A DNA stretch of 33,714 nt from assembly GCF_035712445.1 (NCBI RefSeq), contig NZ_DASTAT010000096.1, forward strand, positions 1-33,714, written 5' to 3'. The position numbers and the translations under genes were made by a program. Source of the DNA: Oligoflexus sp. (GTDB lineage: Bacteria; Bdellovibrionota_B; Oligoflexia; Oligoflexales; Oligoflexaceae). Numbering within the stretch: position 1 is the stretch's first letter; each line of letters starts with the position of its first letter. Shown piece by piece: positions 7,684-16,644 of the stretch. The notes beneath the pieces are model-generated. The model made no database searches, was not told the DNA's origin, and saw only the letters and a list, made by a program, of their open reading frames with translations.

Positions 7684-9756
7684 ATGAGCCAGGAAAAAGT
7701 CAGAGAAAAAATCCTCCTCGTTGAAGACGACGGCGAACTGATTGATATGATCAGGGATCATATCGAAGCGAGTGGCTATGAGGTCGTCACGGCGTCCAAC
7801 GGCGTCGAGGGCTTGACTCGCCTTCAGGAGCACAGGATTTTCCTCATACTCTCCGACTACCGCATGCCCGAGATGGATGGCCTGGAGTTCTGCCGCGAAG
7901 TGAGGCAGACCAAAACGCAGCTTCCCTTCATCATACTGTCAGCCTATACGGACAGGGCGGCTGTTCTGAGCGGCGTACGGTCCGGCGTCACGGACTTCGC
8001 CGATAAGCCTTTGGATTATCAGAAACTCATGGAACTGATTCGCGGTTATGCCCAGAAGCGCGAAGATCAGATCAAACAGGAACGCTTTGAACTCGAAACC
8101 ATACGCGCCCTTTTCATCGAAGAGGCTCACAGCATCCTCGGCACCTTGGATGAGAGCATACTCCTGATTGAAACCGACCCGAATGACAAGGCCGAGATCA
8201 ATAAGGTCTTCCGCAAGATCCACACTCTGAAGGGCAGTGCCGCGGCCGTGGCTGGCGGCCAGGCGACTTCGGAGCTGGCGCACTCCTTTGAAAATGTTCT
8301 GACTGCTATCAAAGACGGGCATCTGATCCTGGATAAAGTCCTGGTGGACCTGATGCTGACCAGCAGCGATGTCCTGAAGCAATGTATCGATGCTATTGAG
8401 AGCAGCAGTGAAAGCCCGAACGTCAAGCCGCTGATCCAGCAATTCAAAGAGGTTCTGTCTGGCAAAACAGCCAAGGCCCAGCCTCTGAACCAGGAAAAAC
8501 GCGCCGCCCCAAAAGCTGAGAAAAAAGAGGACGTGGACGAAGGCGTCACCGTATCGAATGAAAAGCTTGATCACTTCATGGAACTGGCCGGCGAACTGGT
8601 TGCCTTTAAAAATATCTTCTATGGCTTCGTCAAGCAGCGCGTCGCGCATCTGAGTTCCGATGATGGTCTGGAAGATATGAACAAGGCCCTTTCCAAGCTG
8701 ACCGATGACCTGCAGACGCAGATCATGGACATCCGCAAAGTTTCCCTGCACAAGGCCTTCGCCAAATTCCCCCGCATGGTTCGGGGGATCGCCCAGGATC
8801 TGAAGAAAGATGTGACCTATGAAACCGAAGGGCTTGAACTCCAGGTTGATAAGACCATAGCCAAATCCCTCTCGGCCTCGCTCGTGCATGTCGTGCGGAA
8901 CGCCTGCGATCATGGGATCGAATCAGTCGAGGCGCGGCGCAGCAAGGGCAAGCCCGCGGTCGGCAAGGTGCGCATGGTGGCTTCGCAGACCGGGGACATG
9001 ATCACCCTGCGGGTCGAAGACGATGGCGCCGGTCTTGATCGCGATCGCATCCATGCCAAGGCCTTTTCCAAAGGACTCGTGACCCAGGACAGCTCCCGCA
9101 TGAGCGATCAGGAGATTTTCGAACTGCTCTTCCTTCCCGGTTTTTCCACAGCGGAAGTCGTCTCCGATCTTTCCGGTCGCGGCGTTGGGATGGACGTCGT
9201 GAAAACCGCGGTGACTTCGCTCGGCGGCACAGCGCGTTTTGATTCCGTGAAAGGCAAGGGCACGACCTTGACCATCCAGGTGCCCGTTCCCAAGTCCATC
9301 ATGGTGGAACAGTCCATTGTCGCGACATCGAGCGATATTCTGATCGCCATACCTCTGAGCTGCATCAGCGAAATCAAACCCATTCAGGACCTTGATTTCA
9401 CTTATATCAAACCCTTCTGGATGATGGAGCATAACGGCAAAGCCATACCCATCACCACCTATCAGCAGCTGATCGAGCCTGAAAGCATCAATCGCCAAAG
9501 AATTGATGTCACGTCCGGCGAACTCGTGGTCGTGATCATGCATAAAGACAGCTGCATCGCCCTCCGCATTGATGAAGTGAAGGATCAGCTCGAAGCCGTG
9601 GTTCGGCCTTTCGATCGCATCACGCAGGTCATCCCGGGATTCAAAGGCACTTCGCATCTGCCGGGCGATCAGCTGGCTTATATGGTGTCATCCGAGGATT
9701 TTTTGAAACTGGTATCGCAGCATAGCAACCATCCTGTTACGTCGCAGGCGGCTTAG
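7684..9756 (+). CDS. cheA: Receiver-CheA hybrid chemotaxis histidine kinase
   Basis: This is the central kinase of the chemotaxis cluster. It autophosphorylates an HPt histidine and passes phosphate to receivers. Counted from MSQEK, a receiver domain covers 8-120 (VEDD acid pocket; phospho-acceptor Asp58 in LSDYRMPEMDG). An HPt domain covers 135-240 with His180 in IHTLKGSAA. Dimerisation and HATPase domains follow: HVVRNACDHGIE (402-413), EDDGAGLD (445-452), GRGVGMDVV (498-506). A CheW-like P5 domain spans 533-676. There is a charged linker but no recognisable P2 domain. The same frame is open upstream to TTG at 7663 and ATG at 7672; I chose 7684 because GGGA lies 6-7 nt before it. The stop is 9 bp from the next gene, so they are co-transcribed. 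The fused receiver may serve as phosphate sink or in feedback. Confidence 0.9.
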   Translation: MSQEKVREKILLVEDDGELIDMIRDHIEASGYEVVTASNGVEGLTRLQEHRIFLILSDYRMPEMDGLEFCREVRQTKTQLPFIILSAYTDRAAVLSGVRSGVTDFADKPLDYQKLMELIRGYAQKREDQIKQERFELETIRALFIEEAHSILGTLDESILLIETDPNDKAEINKVFRKIHTLKGSAAAVAGGQATSELAHSFENVLTAIKDGHLILDKVLVDLMLTSSDVLKQCIDAIESSSESPNVKPLIQQFKEVLSGKTAKAQPLNQEKRAAPKAEKKEDVDEGVTVSNEKLDHFMELAGELVAFKNIFYGFVKQRVAHLSSDDGLEDMNKALSKLTDDLQTQIMDIRKVSLHKAFAKFPRMVRGIAQDLKKDVTYETEGLELQVDKTIAKSLSASLVHVVRNACDHGIESVEARRSKGKPAVGKVRMVASQTGDMITLRVEDDGAGLDRDRIHAKAFSKGLVTQDSSRMSDQEIFELLFLPGFSTAEVVSDLSGRGVGMDVVKTAVTSLGGTARFDSVKGKGTTLTIQVPVPKSIMVEQSIVATSSDILIAIPLSCISEIKPIQDLDFTYIKPFWMMEHNGKAIPITTYQQLIEPESINRQRIDVTSGELVVVIMHKDSCIALRIDEVKDQLEAVVRPFDRITQVIPGFKGTSHLPGDQLAYMVSSEDFLKLVSQHSNHPVTSQAA

Positions 9757-9765
9757 GAGAAAGTC

Positions 9766-10809
9766 ATGGAATCAAAACAAGACAAGCCGAAGAACGTCCT
9801 GGCGCAAAGCGATGCGATCATTGACCGCCTGCGTGAAGTGACCCTGCAGGAATTCGAGAGGGGAACTGATGGCCTGCGGGTGATCATCAAGGAACTGACC
9901 GCTGTGCAGGCCCTGGCCACCGAAGCTGGTTTGCAGGGCCTTTTCGATTGCCTCTCTGATATCAGCACGATCCTTCAGAACTGGATCGCGGATCCGGTTT
10001 TCATCGATCAGCTGGGATCTCTGAAAGGTCTTTGGTCCGATGTGGTTTGCGAACTTTCCAATTTCTTCGTCTTCATGGATCAAGAGGATGACAACGAACT
10101 GCGGAGCCGCGTGAACTATCGCCTGGTGCAACTCGCCAAAGCCAGCGCGCAGCTCGCGCCTCTCGTGACCCCGTCGCAAGCCCCGGCTTCGGATGGCTCC
10201 TGGGGCCTCTTCGATGAGTCCGCACCCGCATCTTCACCGGCCAGGCCCCAGGCTGCTCCTGTGGCTGTCGCACCCGCGCCAGGCGAGCCTCTTCCGGCTT
10301 CTGCGGCAGCAGCAGCGCCCGTAGCTGGGAAACCTGCTTCAGCACCGGCTCCTTTACCGGCCAGCACGGAGAGTCACCTTGCGTCCCATTATCTGATCTG
10401 CATGCTGGGATCCCAGCAGTATGCCCTGCCGATTCACCAGGTCCGGGAGATTCTGGAGCAGCGCAACGAGAAAGCCCTGCCCGCGCAAAGACCCGGCATT
10501 CGTGGTCTTGTCACGGTGCGCGGCATGGTCTGCCCTGTCGTTGATGTTTCCCATGTCCTGCATGCCAAGGAAGAAAACGTCGACACCGATTCCAATAAAA
10601 AGCGCTGCATGGTCGTCTGCGAAGTGGATCGCCGCACGTTCTGCTTCAATGTGGATGATGTGAAGCAGGTGGCGTCGCTCGATGAATTCGACGAGCAGAT
10701 CACGCCCCTCAGTCCGGAGAACTCGATTCAAAAAGCTATATCGCACGTTTCACATTTTCAGAATCGCTCGGTTCTGTTCGTGAAAATGCGGGAGGTGATT
10801 CCAGCATGA
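9766..10809 (+). CDS. CheW-domain protein with long helical N-terminus and Ala/Pro linker
   Basis: This 347-residue coupling protein is about twice the length of a plain CheW. Residues 1-130 are predominantly helical (AIIDRLREVTLQEFERG, GLQGLFDCLSDISTIL) and resemble a helical bundle, but have no HxxKG phosphorylation motif. Residues 135-210 are an Ala/Pro/Ser-rich flexible linker. Residues about 212-345 are a CheW fold: QQYALPIHQVREILE, PGIRGLVTVRGMVCPVVDVS and a C-terminal SVLFVKMREVIP. CheW links receptors to CheA at the membrane array, so this version may dock an extra partner through its N-terminus. AGGAGAAAG gives a strong ribosome site. Its stop overlaps the next gene's start (ATGA), indicating translational coupling. 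The CheW part is sure; the role of the N-terminal bundle is unknown. Confidence 0.85.
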   Translation: MESKQDKPKNVLAQSDAIIDRLREVTLQEFERGTDGLRVIIKELTAVQALATEAGLQGLFDCLSDISTILQNWIADPVFIDQLGSLKGLWSDVVCELSNFFVFMDQEDDNELRSRVNYRLVQLAKASAQLAPLVTPSQAPASDGSWGLFDESAPASSPARPQAAPVAVAPAPGEPLPASAAAAAPVAGKPASAPAPLPASTESHLASHYLICMLGSQQYALPIHQVREILEQRNEKALPAQRPGIRGLVTVRGMVCPVVDVSHVLHAKEENVDTDSNKKRCMVVCEVDRRTFCFNVDDVKQVASLDEFDEQITPLSPENSIQKAISHVSHFQNRSVLFVKMREVIPA

Positions 10810-12371
10810 GTGAGGTCTTCGTTTACCCAGGTCAGCTGACAGCATGCCGGGAAGCGGCCCGGATCAAAACGATCCTGGGTTCCTGCGTAAGCGTCGCCTT
10901 CTGGGACCCGCGCACCCGCGTCGGCGGCCTTTGCCATTACCTGCTGCCCGTCCCGACCCCAGGCGCGGTGCCTTCCGCTCGCTACGGAAGCTTCGCCATA
11001 CCCGAGCTTTTGGAAAAAATGGTGGAACTCGGCGCCCAGCGGGAACACATCCAGGCCAAGGTCTTTGGCGGTGGCAATGTCGTCAACCATCTGAATCGCC
11101 TGGATGGCAACATTGGGGACCGCAATATCGAAGAGGCTCACGCTCAGCTGAAAAAACTCAACATTCCTATCATCGAAACCAATACCGGCGGCAATAAAGG
11201 ACGGCTTATCACCATGGATACCAGCAATTTCACAGTCGATCACCGTTTTTCGGAAGGCCCTCGCGAGGGCGACACTCTCTCGGGCGCCACCCTGGTTCGC
11301 CCACGGGAACGCATCAAGGTTTTGATCGTGGACGATTCGGCCACCGTGCGCACCCTTTTCACCAAGGCTCTTTCGCAGAGCGCCCACATTGAAGTGGTGG
11401 GCGCGGCGATAGATCCCTTCGATGCGCGGGAAAAAATCATCGCGTTGAAACCGGATGTCATCACGCTGGATATTGAAATGCCGCGGATGAATGGTGTGGC
11501 ATTCCTGGAAAAACTGATGAAGCATCATCCGATGCCCGTCGTCATGGTCTCGTCGCTCGGCGCTGACGGTGAGGCGGCGCAAAAAGCGCTGGAGCTGGGC
11601 GCGGTGGAATTCGTGCAGAAGCCTTCGCAGTATGATCCGGCTCTGCTTTCCGAGCTGGGCGAGATCCTGATCCAAAAAATCGTGGCGGCCTCCACGGCCC
11701 AATTGAAAACACCGCAGGTCAGCTTGAAAGCACCAGCTGCAGCCCGTCCGATCCTGGACAGCGGCATGCCCTCGAATGCCCTGCGCTTGATCACAGTGGG
11801 TGGCAACGTAGGCTGCTCGGATCCCCTTGCGGCCATGATCCGCGGCCTCGCGTCCGATACGCCACCCGTCGTGGTTTCCGCGTCCACGATTTCCAGCTTC
11901 ATTGGAACCTTCACGCAAAGACTGCAGCCGACCTGCCGGGTGGAACTGCAGATTCTGCGCCTGGAAGAAACGCCGCTTTCGATGGGGAAAGTATACTTCG
12001 CCACGGCCGACAGTCATGTCACGATTCATCGCACGCCTGCGGGCGGACTGGTCGCGCGACTGGAAAAAGGCGGGCCTTTCTTCGGTCAGAAACCTTCGTC
12101 CGAGAAACTGTTTCAATCAGCCGCCGAAGCTGCAAACGGCGCCGTATGCGGCATACTCCTGAGCAGCTTCAGCGCGGACGGCATCGCGGGCCTTCTGAAG
12201 ATTCGGGAAACAGGCGGTGTCACGATCGTTCAGAATCCGGACGAGTGTTCATTCAACGCCACGCCGGCCGCCGCGATTGAAAAGGGTGCCGCGGATTACA
12301 TTCTGAGCGTCACGGACATGCCGGGCTGCATCATGCAGCTGCGCAACCGGAAAGTCCTTCAGACGGGTTGA
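10806..12371 (+). CDS. CheD-CheB fusion with catalytically degenerate methylesterase domain
   Basis: This 521-residue protein begins with CheD, a receptor glutamine deamidase: ILGSCVSVAFWD holds Cys27 and GGLCHYL holds His44, the expected catalytic pair, followed by KVFGGGNVV and NTGG. From residue 168 a receiver follows (LIVDDS; Asp222 in LDIEMPRMNG; Lys272 in QKP). From about 325 to 515 lies a CheB methylesterase-type domain. Compared with the intact CheB encoded next door, IAASTGG has become VGGNVGC, so the catalytic Ser is Asn334, and VQHMPP has become VSASTI, so the catalytic His is Ala359. The third residue, Asp458 in SADG, remains. By family knowledge this domain should not hydrolyse receptor methyl esters. 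GGAGGTGAT lies before the ATG, which overlaps the previous stop. The gene converges on cheB with a 17-bp gap. Confidence 0.9.
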   Translation: MSEVFVYPGQLTACREAARIKTILGSCVSVAFWDPRTRVGGLCHYLLPVPTPGAVPSARYGSFAIPELLEKMVELGAQREHIQAKVFGGGNVVNHLNRLDGNIGDRNIEEAHAQLKKLNIPIIETNTGGNKGRLITMDTSNFTVDHRFSEGPREGDTLSGATLVRPRERIKVLIVDDSATVRTLFTKALSQSAHIEVVGAAIDPFDAREKIIALKPDVITLDIEMPRMNGVAFLEKLMKHHPMPVVMVSSLGADGEAAQKALELGAVEFVQKPSQYDPALLSELGEILIQKIVAASTAQLKTPQVSLKAPAAARPILDSGMPSNALRLITVGGNVGCSDPLAAMIRGLASDTPPVVVSASTISSFIGTFTQRLQPTCRVELQILRLEETPLSMGKVYFATADSHVTIHRTPAGGLVARLEKGGPFFGQKPSSEKLFQSAAEAANGAVCGILLSSFSADGIAGLLKIRETGGVTIVQNPDECSFNATPAAAIEKGAADYILSVTDMPGCIMQLRNRKVLQTG

Positions 12372-12388
12372 AGGCGAGCGGCCGAATT

Positions 12389-13453
12389 TCAACTGGCTGC
12401 AACATCGCGCTTTTGAAACTCGCGGATCAAATGCGGGGCAATATCGCCAAGGGGCAGAACCTTGTCGATGCCCCCGGCCTCCCATGCAACCTTGGGCATA
12501 CCGTAGACCACCGATGTGCTTTCATCCTGGGCTATGTTATAAGATCCCGCGCGATGCATTTCCAAAAGACCCTGCGCCCCATCGCGTCCCATGCCCGTGA
12601 GCACAACCCCCACCGCATTCTTTCCCGCGTATTTCGCGACCGAACGCATCAAGACGTCCGCTGCGGGCCTGACGCCATGTTCAGGCGGATTCTGATTCAG
12701 CTTCACATAGTAGTAGGCACCGCTGCGCGTAAGCTCCATGTGATAGTTACCTGGGGCGATCAGCACGAGTCCAGGCTTCACCCGGTCCCCTTCCTCGGCC
12801 TCTTTCACTTCGAAATCGCAGATCCTGCTTAGATTCGTGGCAAATGTTCTCGTGAAAACCGGCGGCATATGCTGCACGATCACAGTGCCGGGAAGATCCG
12901 GTGGCAGGTTGCTCAGGACCACCTTCAGGGCCTCCGTGCCGCCCGTCGAGGCGGCGATGGCCAGGATCTGATGCGTGGTCTGTCCGAGGGCGCGGGTTTG
13001 AAGAGGCACTTTCGTCTTCGGCTGCGGGACCGCGCACGGCATATGGAGCTGGGCCTGGGCCACAGCCTTCACCCGGGTCACAAGTTCTTCCCGCATGCCC
13101 TGCAGCGCATCTGTCACATCAATCGCAGGCTTGGCGAGCACATCAATGGCACCGGCCTCCAAAGCCCTGAGCGCCATCTCCGATTGCTGCTTGGCGAGAC
13201 TCGAAATGATGAGCGTGCGGGTCGGCATCGCGGCCATGACCTTTTCCAAAAACGTCAGACCGTCCATGCGCGGCATTTCAATATCCAGCGTCATGACATC
13301 AGGCTTCAGCTCCACGAGTTTTTCGCGGGCTACATAAGGATCAGGCGCCGAGCCTACGACTTCGATCTCGGGATCACTGCTGAGCATGCGCTGCAGTACC
13401 GAACGGATCACGGCGGAATCGTCCACGATCAGGCATCGAATACGTCGCGGCAT
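12389..13453 (-). CDS. cheB: CheB, receptor methylesterase response regulator
   Basis: This is a 354-residue, standard-architecture CheB that removes methyl groups from receptor glutamates when phosphorylated by CheA. The receiver spans 1-120 with the acid pair in IVDDSAV and Asp57 in LDIEMPRMDG. A linker runs from about 125 to 160. The catalytic domain covers 162-350 with Ser169 (AASTGG), His195 (VQHMPP) and Asp291 (GMGRDG) all present, so it should be active. Its start codon overlaps the cheR stop (TGATG), giving a cheR-cheB pair under one leftward promoter. With the neighbouring CheD-CheB fusion degenerate in the same domain, this is likely the only working methylesterase in the cluster. 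Confidence 0.95.
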   Translation of the reverse strand: MPRRIRCLIVDDSAVIRSVLQRMLSSDPEIEVVGSAPDPYVAREKLVELKPDVMTLDIEMPRMDGLTFLEKVMAAMPTRTLIISSLAKQQSEMALRALEAGAIDVLAKPAIDVTDALQGMREELVTRVKAVAQAQLHMPCAVPQPKTKVPLQTRALGQTTHQILAIAASTGGTEALKVVLSNLPPDLPGTVIVQHMPPVFTRTFATNLSRICDFEVKEAEEGDRVKPGLVLIAPGNYHMELTRSGAYYYVKLNQNPPEHGVRPAADVLMRSVAKYAGKNAVGVVLTGMGRDGAQGLLEMHRAGSYNIAQDESTSVVYGMPKVAWEAGGIDKVLPLGDIAPHLIREFQKRDVAAS

Positions 13454-14325
13454 CAGGATGCTTCCTCCAGCTTTTTGAAGACGGCTGTTTCGATCGCTTG
13501 AAGGCTCGCCACCCGCCCTGATCCGGTTTCGGAATGACCGATGAAGAGATAACCATCGGGAGCCAGGACCTGGGCCAGGTTTTCTTTCACGCGCACGACG
13601 GTCGCGCGATCAAAGTATATAAGCACATTCCGACAGAAAATGATGTCGAATTTATGCTGGAAGGGATAAGGGAATTCCACCAGATTAAAGCAGGCGAAGG
13701 TCATGAGCTGGCGCAATTCATCCCGAACCTTCCAGCGTTCGCCCTTGGCGCTCTCGCGCATCTTCACCATGTAGCGATCCCGGATGGGAATGGGCACATC
13801 GCCCAGTTCATCGGCCGCGTAGACGCCTTTCGAGGCGATTTCAAGCACGCTCTGATCTATATCACTCGCCAGGAACTTCAGCCCATGTTTCAGGGGATGA
13901 AAGCCGGCTTCCAAAAGCGTGAAGAGTATGGTGTAAGGTTCATGCCCGCGACTGGCCGCGGCACACCAAAGGCGCAGCTCGGATTTTTTCTGCAGGATGT
14001 CCTGGACGATGCGCGGCAGGACTTTGAAGTGATGGGCTTCCCGGAAAAACTCGGTCTTATTGGTGGTCAAGGCTTCGATAAAGGCCTTCTGGACTTTGAC
14101 GTCACCCTTCTCCAGCCGCTGGTGAACGTCCGCATAGGATGAAAGCCCCAGCGTCCCCATGATTTTGGACAGGCGCGAGGCCATGAGGGTGAAATTTTTC
14201 GGAGTGGGCGGCATATGAATGCCCGCGTGCGCTTTCAGCCATGCGGCCAGCTTATGATAGCCTTTTTCGTCGGCACTCAGGCTCTGAAAGAATTCCCCGT
14301 GGGGAAGATTCCTCGAATCGCTCAT
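13453..14325 (-). CDS. cheR: CheR, receptor glutamate methyltransferase
   Basis: This is a 290-residue S-adenosylmethionine-dependent methyltransferase that methylates MCP glutamates and is opposed by CheB. The N-terminal helical domain covers about 1-85 (FTLMASRLSKIM). The catalytic domain includes NKTEFFREAHHF, AASRGHEPYTI (in place of the usual SxGEEPYS), a SAM-binding ASDIDQSVLEIAS and DIIFCRNVLIYFD. The frame is open to 14415, but the ATG at 14325 has a perfect GGAGG six bases upstream and gives the usual CheR length, so I place the start there. It is the first gene of a leftward cheR-cheB operon and overlaps cheB by one base (TGATG). Confidence 0.95.
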   Translation of the reverse strand: MSDSRNLPHGEFFQSLSADEKGYHKLAAWLKAHAGIHMPPTPKNFTLMASRLSKIMGTLGLSSYADVHQRLEKGDVKVQKAFIEALTTNKTEFFREAHHFKVLPRIVQDILQKKSELRLWCAAASRGHEPYTILFTLLEAGFHPLKHGLKFLASDIDQSVLEIASKGVYAADELGDVPIPIRDRYMVKMRESAKGERWKVRDELRQLMTFACFNLVEFPYPFQHKFDIIFCRNVLIYFDRATVVRVKENLAQVLAPDGYLFIGHSETGSGRVASLQAIETAVFKKLEEAS

Positions 14326-14331
14326 CAACCG

Positions 14332-14336
14332 CCTCC
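14332..14336 (-). promoter_or_regulatory. Ribosome binding site that fixes the cheR start
   Basis: GGAGG on the minus strand, six bases before the ATG at 14325. The longer in-frame start at 14415 has no such site. Confidence 0.75.
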
Positions 14337-14473
14337 AGGCGTGGAAACGTAAGTCTCTTTCCAGTATAGCGTTTACCAGAGCGGGCGTCGCAGCCATCCT
14401 CCCAATCCTCGGCATGAGGATCGCGTTTCCCTTCCTTTTTCGAAAATTCCAAAAAAGCCAAAAGATGCACCTC

Positions 14474-14500
14474 TTAGGTTTCTGATCCCAAGTCCGATAC
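14474..14500 (+). promoter_or_regulatory. Candidate sigma-28 (FliA) promoter of the MCP gene
   Basis: TTAGGTTT, an 11-bp spacer and TCCGATAC lie on the plus strand, 41 bp before the MCP start. Each block matches the sigma-28 consensus (TAAAGTTT, N11, GCCGATAA) at six of eight positions, with exactly the consensus spacing. Sigma-28 commonly drives MCP genes in flagellated bacteria, which fits the position. Confidence 0.5.
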
Positions 14501-14541
14501 GGACAACGATTACATTCACTTCAGGCAAAGGGAAGACGACC

Positions 14542-16641
14542 ATGCGCTCTGCGAGCCTCACCAGCAAGCTCTTAGGCATCGGCAGTGGGTCTTTGATCAT
14601 CATGTTCCTGGCCTGCCTTTATTCTTTCCTGGAGACGTCCGCCAGCGAAGAGGACAAGATTAATCGCAACTGGTATCAGTTCGTCCACCAGATGGAATCC
14701 AAGCTGGGCGCTCAGTTCTTCGAACGCTACGGCGACGTCCAGGCCTGGGCTTTGAATAGCGTGATCCAAACCAAAAATAGCCAGGAAATCACCAAGGTCC
14801 TGAATGGTTATACGAGCATCTATGCCGTCTACGACCTGATCATGGTCGTCGATATGAATGGCCAGGTGATCGCCACCAACAGCGTCGATCCCAGGAATAA
14901 TCCTCTTGATGCCCAGGCTCTGGCGGACGTCGCGAAGCAGAACTATGCGAATGCCCCCTGGTTCACGAACGTCATCAATGAACGCTTCAGCGAAGACAGC
15001 AAAAAAGGCTTCACGGGCGTCTTCGTGGAAGACATCATGCTGGATCCCATCTCGTCGGCCGCCTATCGCAAAAAGCAGATCGGCATGAGCTTTTCTACGC
15101 CTGTGCGCGATGCCAATGGAAAAATGATCGCCGTCATGACCAGCCGCAGCAGCCTCCGCTGGATCGAAGATCGCTTCGTCGACATCTATGAAGATTTGAA
15201 GAAGGACGGCATGTCCGCGACCCAATTCATCCTGCTGAACAAAAAAGGCGAACTCGTCGTCGACTATGATCCTTCCGTGCAGAATGCGGGTGATGACGTC
15301 GTCCGAGATTTCGATAGCTCCCTCTTCAAATCCAATCTGATAACCGCCAAGCATCCCGCGGCCCTGGCGGCTTCAAGGGGTGAAGAAGGAACTTTGATCG
15401 CTGCCAGTAGCCGCACGGGCGAGTTGCAGCTCAACGCTTACACATCGCTCACGGACAAGCGATTTTTGGATGATTTAGGCTGGATTCTCCTGATGCGCAT
15501 CAAAGAAGATGTCGTGCTCGGTCGCATCACGGCTTCCAAACAGCGCTTCTTTTTGATCAGTGGCGTGGTGCTGGCCTTATGCCTTGTGGGTTCGGGCCTC
15601 TTTGCTCTCAGCCTGAGCCGTCGCTTGCGTCAGATCAGCGAAAATATCGAAAAGTCTGGCAGTTCGGTCGACACCGTGTCGGCTCAACTTTCGGCTGCGA
15701 GTCAGGACCTCTCTTCCGGTGCCACGCAGGTGGCTTCCTCGCTTCAGGAAACCGTATCCTCGCTGGAGGAACTGACCAGCATGGTGCGCAATAATGCTGA
15801 AAACGCAGGGGAAGCGGCATCCCTGGCCCAGAACAGCAGCCGCATTGCCAAAGACGGCGAGTCCGAAGTGCATAATCTGATCGGTGCGATAAGCGAGATC
15901 AATCAGAGCAGCAAGAAAATTGAAGAGATCATCACGGTCATCGACGATATCGCCTTCCAAACCAACCTTCTGGCCCTCAATGCCGCGGTGGAAGCGGCCC
16001 GTGCGGGCGAGCAGGGCAAGGGTTTCGCCGTCGTGGCGGAAGCTGTACGGAATCTCGCCCAGCGCAGCGGGACGGCCGCCAAGGAAATCACCGGGCTGAT
16101 CCGCGACAACGTCGAGAAAATAGATCGCGGCACCAGGATCGCCGATCGCAGCGGCCAGGTTCTGCAGAGCATTCTGGCTTCCGTTCGCAAGGTGGCCGAT
16201 CTGAATAACGAGATCGCCGCGGCCAGCAAGGAACAGTCGTCCGGTCTTTCCCAGATTTCCAAGGCCATGAATGAAATAGATCAGGCCACACAGCGCAACG
16301 CTGCGGCTTCGGAAGAAGTGGCCTCGTCATCGGAAGAAATGAACGCTCAGGCCACGAGTCTTCAGTCGATGGTTCATGATCTATCGAATGTGGTGACAGG
16401 AGCCCGCAGCCGGTCCGCGCCTTCCGCGAAGCACGGGCCGCCAGCCGGGCCTCGATCAGGCGACAGAAAACCTTCGAACGTCACCCAACTCAAAAGACCA
16501 CCCGCGCGCCCTCTGAGCAAGGGTCCAGCAGCGACTCAAAGCGCTATGAAAACCAAATCCCATGCCGAATCCGTTATACCCTTCGGAGATGACGACGGTG
16601 ATGAGCCGGCGGCCCGGATCAGCTCAACAGCAGGGTTTTAA
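14542..16641 (+). CDS. Methyl-accepting chemotaxis protein with dCache-type periplasmic sensor
   Basis: This is a 699-residue inner-membrane receptor. TM1 is about 10-31. A large periplasmic region (32-330) has the layout of a double Cache sensor (YDLIMVVDMNGQVIAT, APWFTNVI, IGMSFSTPVRDANGKMIAVM, FILLNKKGELVVDYD). TM2 is about 336-358 (FFLISGVVLALCLVGSGLFAL). The cytoplasmic signalling helices follow, with the highly conserved tip at about 468-508 (DDIAFQTNLLALNAAVEAA, GKGFAVVAEAVRNLAQRS). No separate HAMP domain is clear. A basic, proline-rich tail of about 80 residues follows the helices and ends in an acidic segment; there is no NWETF-like CheR/CheB tether. GGGAAG precedes the ATG. It is followed after 3 bp by cheW, so receptor and coupler are co-expressed. 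The ligand cannot be told. Confidence 0.92.
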   Translation: MRSASLTSKLLGIGSGSLIIMFLACLYSFLETSASEEDKINRNWYQFVHQMESKLGAQFFERYGDVQAWALNSVIQTKNSQEITKVLNGYTSIYAVYDLIMVVDMNGQVIATNSVDPRNNPLDAQALADVAKQNYANAPWFTNVINERFSEDSKKGFTGVFVEDIMLDPISSAAYRKKQIGMSFSTPVRDANGKMIAVMTSRSSLRWIEDRFVDIYEDLKKDGMSATQFILLNKKGELVVDYDPSVQNAGDDVVRDFDSSLFKSNLITAKHPAALAASRGEEGTLIAASSRTGELQLNAYTSLTDKRFLDDLGWILLMRIKEDVVLGRITASKQRFFLISGVVLALCLVGSGLFALSLSRRLRQISENIEKSGSSVDTVSAQLSAASQDLSSGATQVASSLQETVSSLEELTSMVRNNAENAGEAASLAQNSSRIAKDGESEVHNLIGAISEINQSSKKIEEIITVIDDIAFQTNLLALNAAVEAARAGEQGKGFAVVAEAVRNLAQRSGTAAKEITGLIRDNVEKIDRGTRIADRSGQVLQSILASVRKVADLNNEIAAASKEQSSGLSQISKAMNEIDQATQRNAAASEEVASSSEEMNAQATSLQSMVHDLSNVVTGARSRSAPSAKHGPPAGPRSGDRKPSNVTQLKRPPARPLSKGPAATQSAMKTKSHAESVIPFGDDDGDEPAARISSTAGF

Positions 16642-16644
16642 GCT

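Noticed and set aside
10758..12116. Minus-strand open frame of 452 codons
   Set aside because: It is antisense to the CheD-CheB fusion and has no domain-like sequence.
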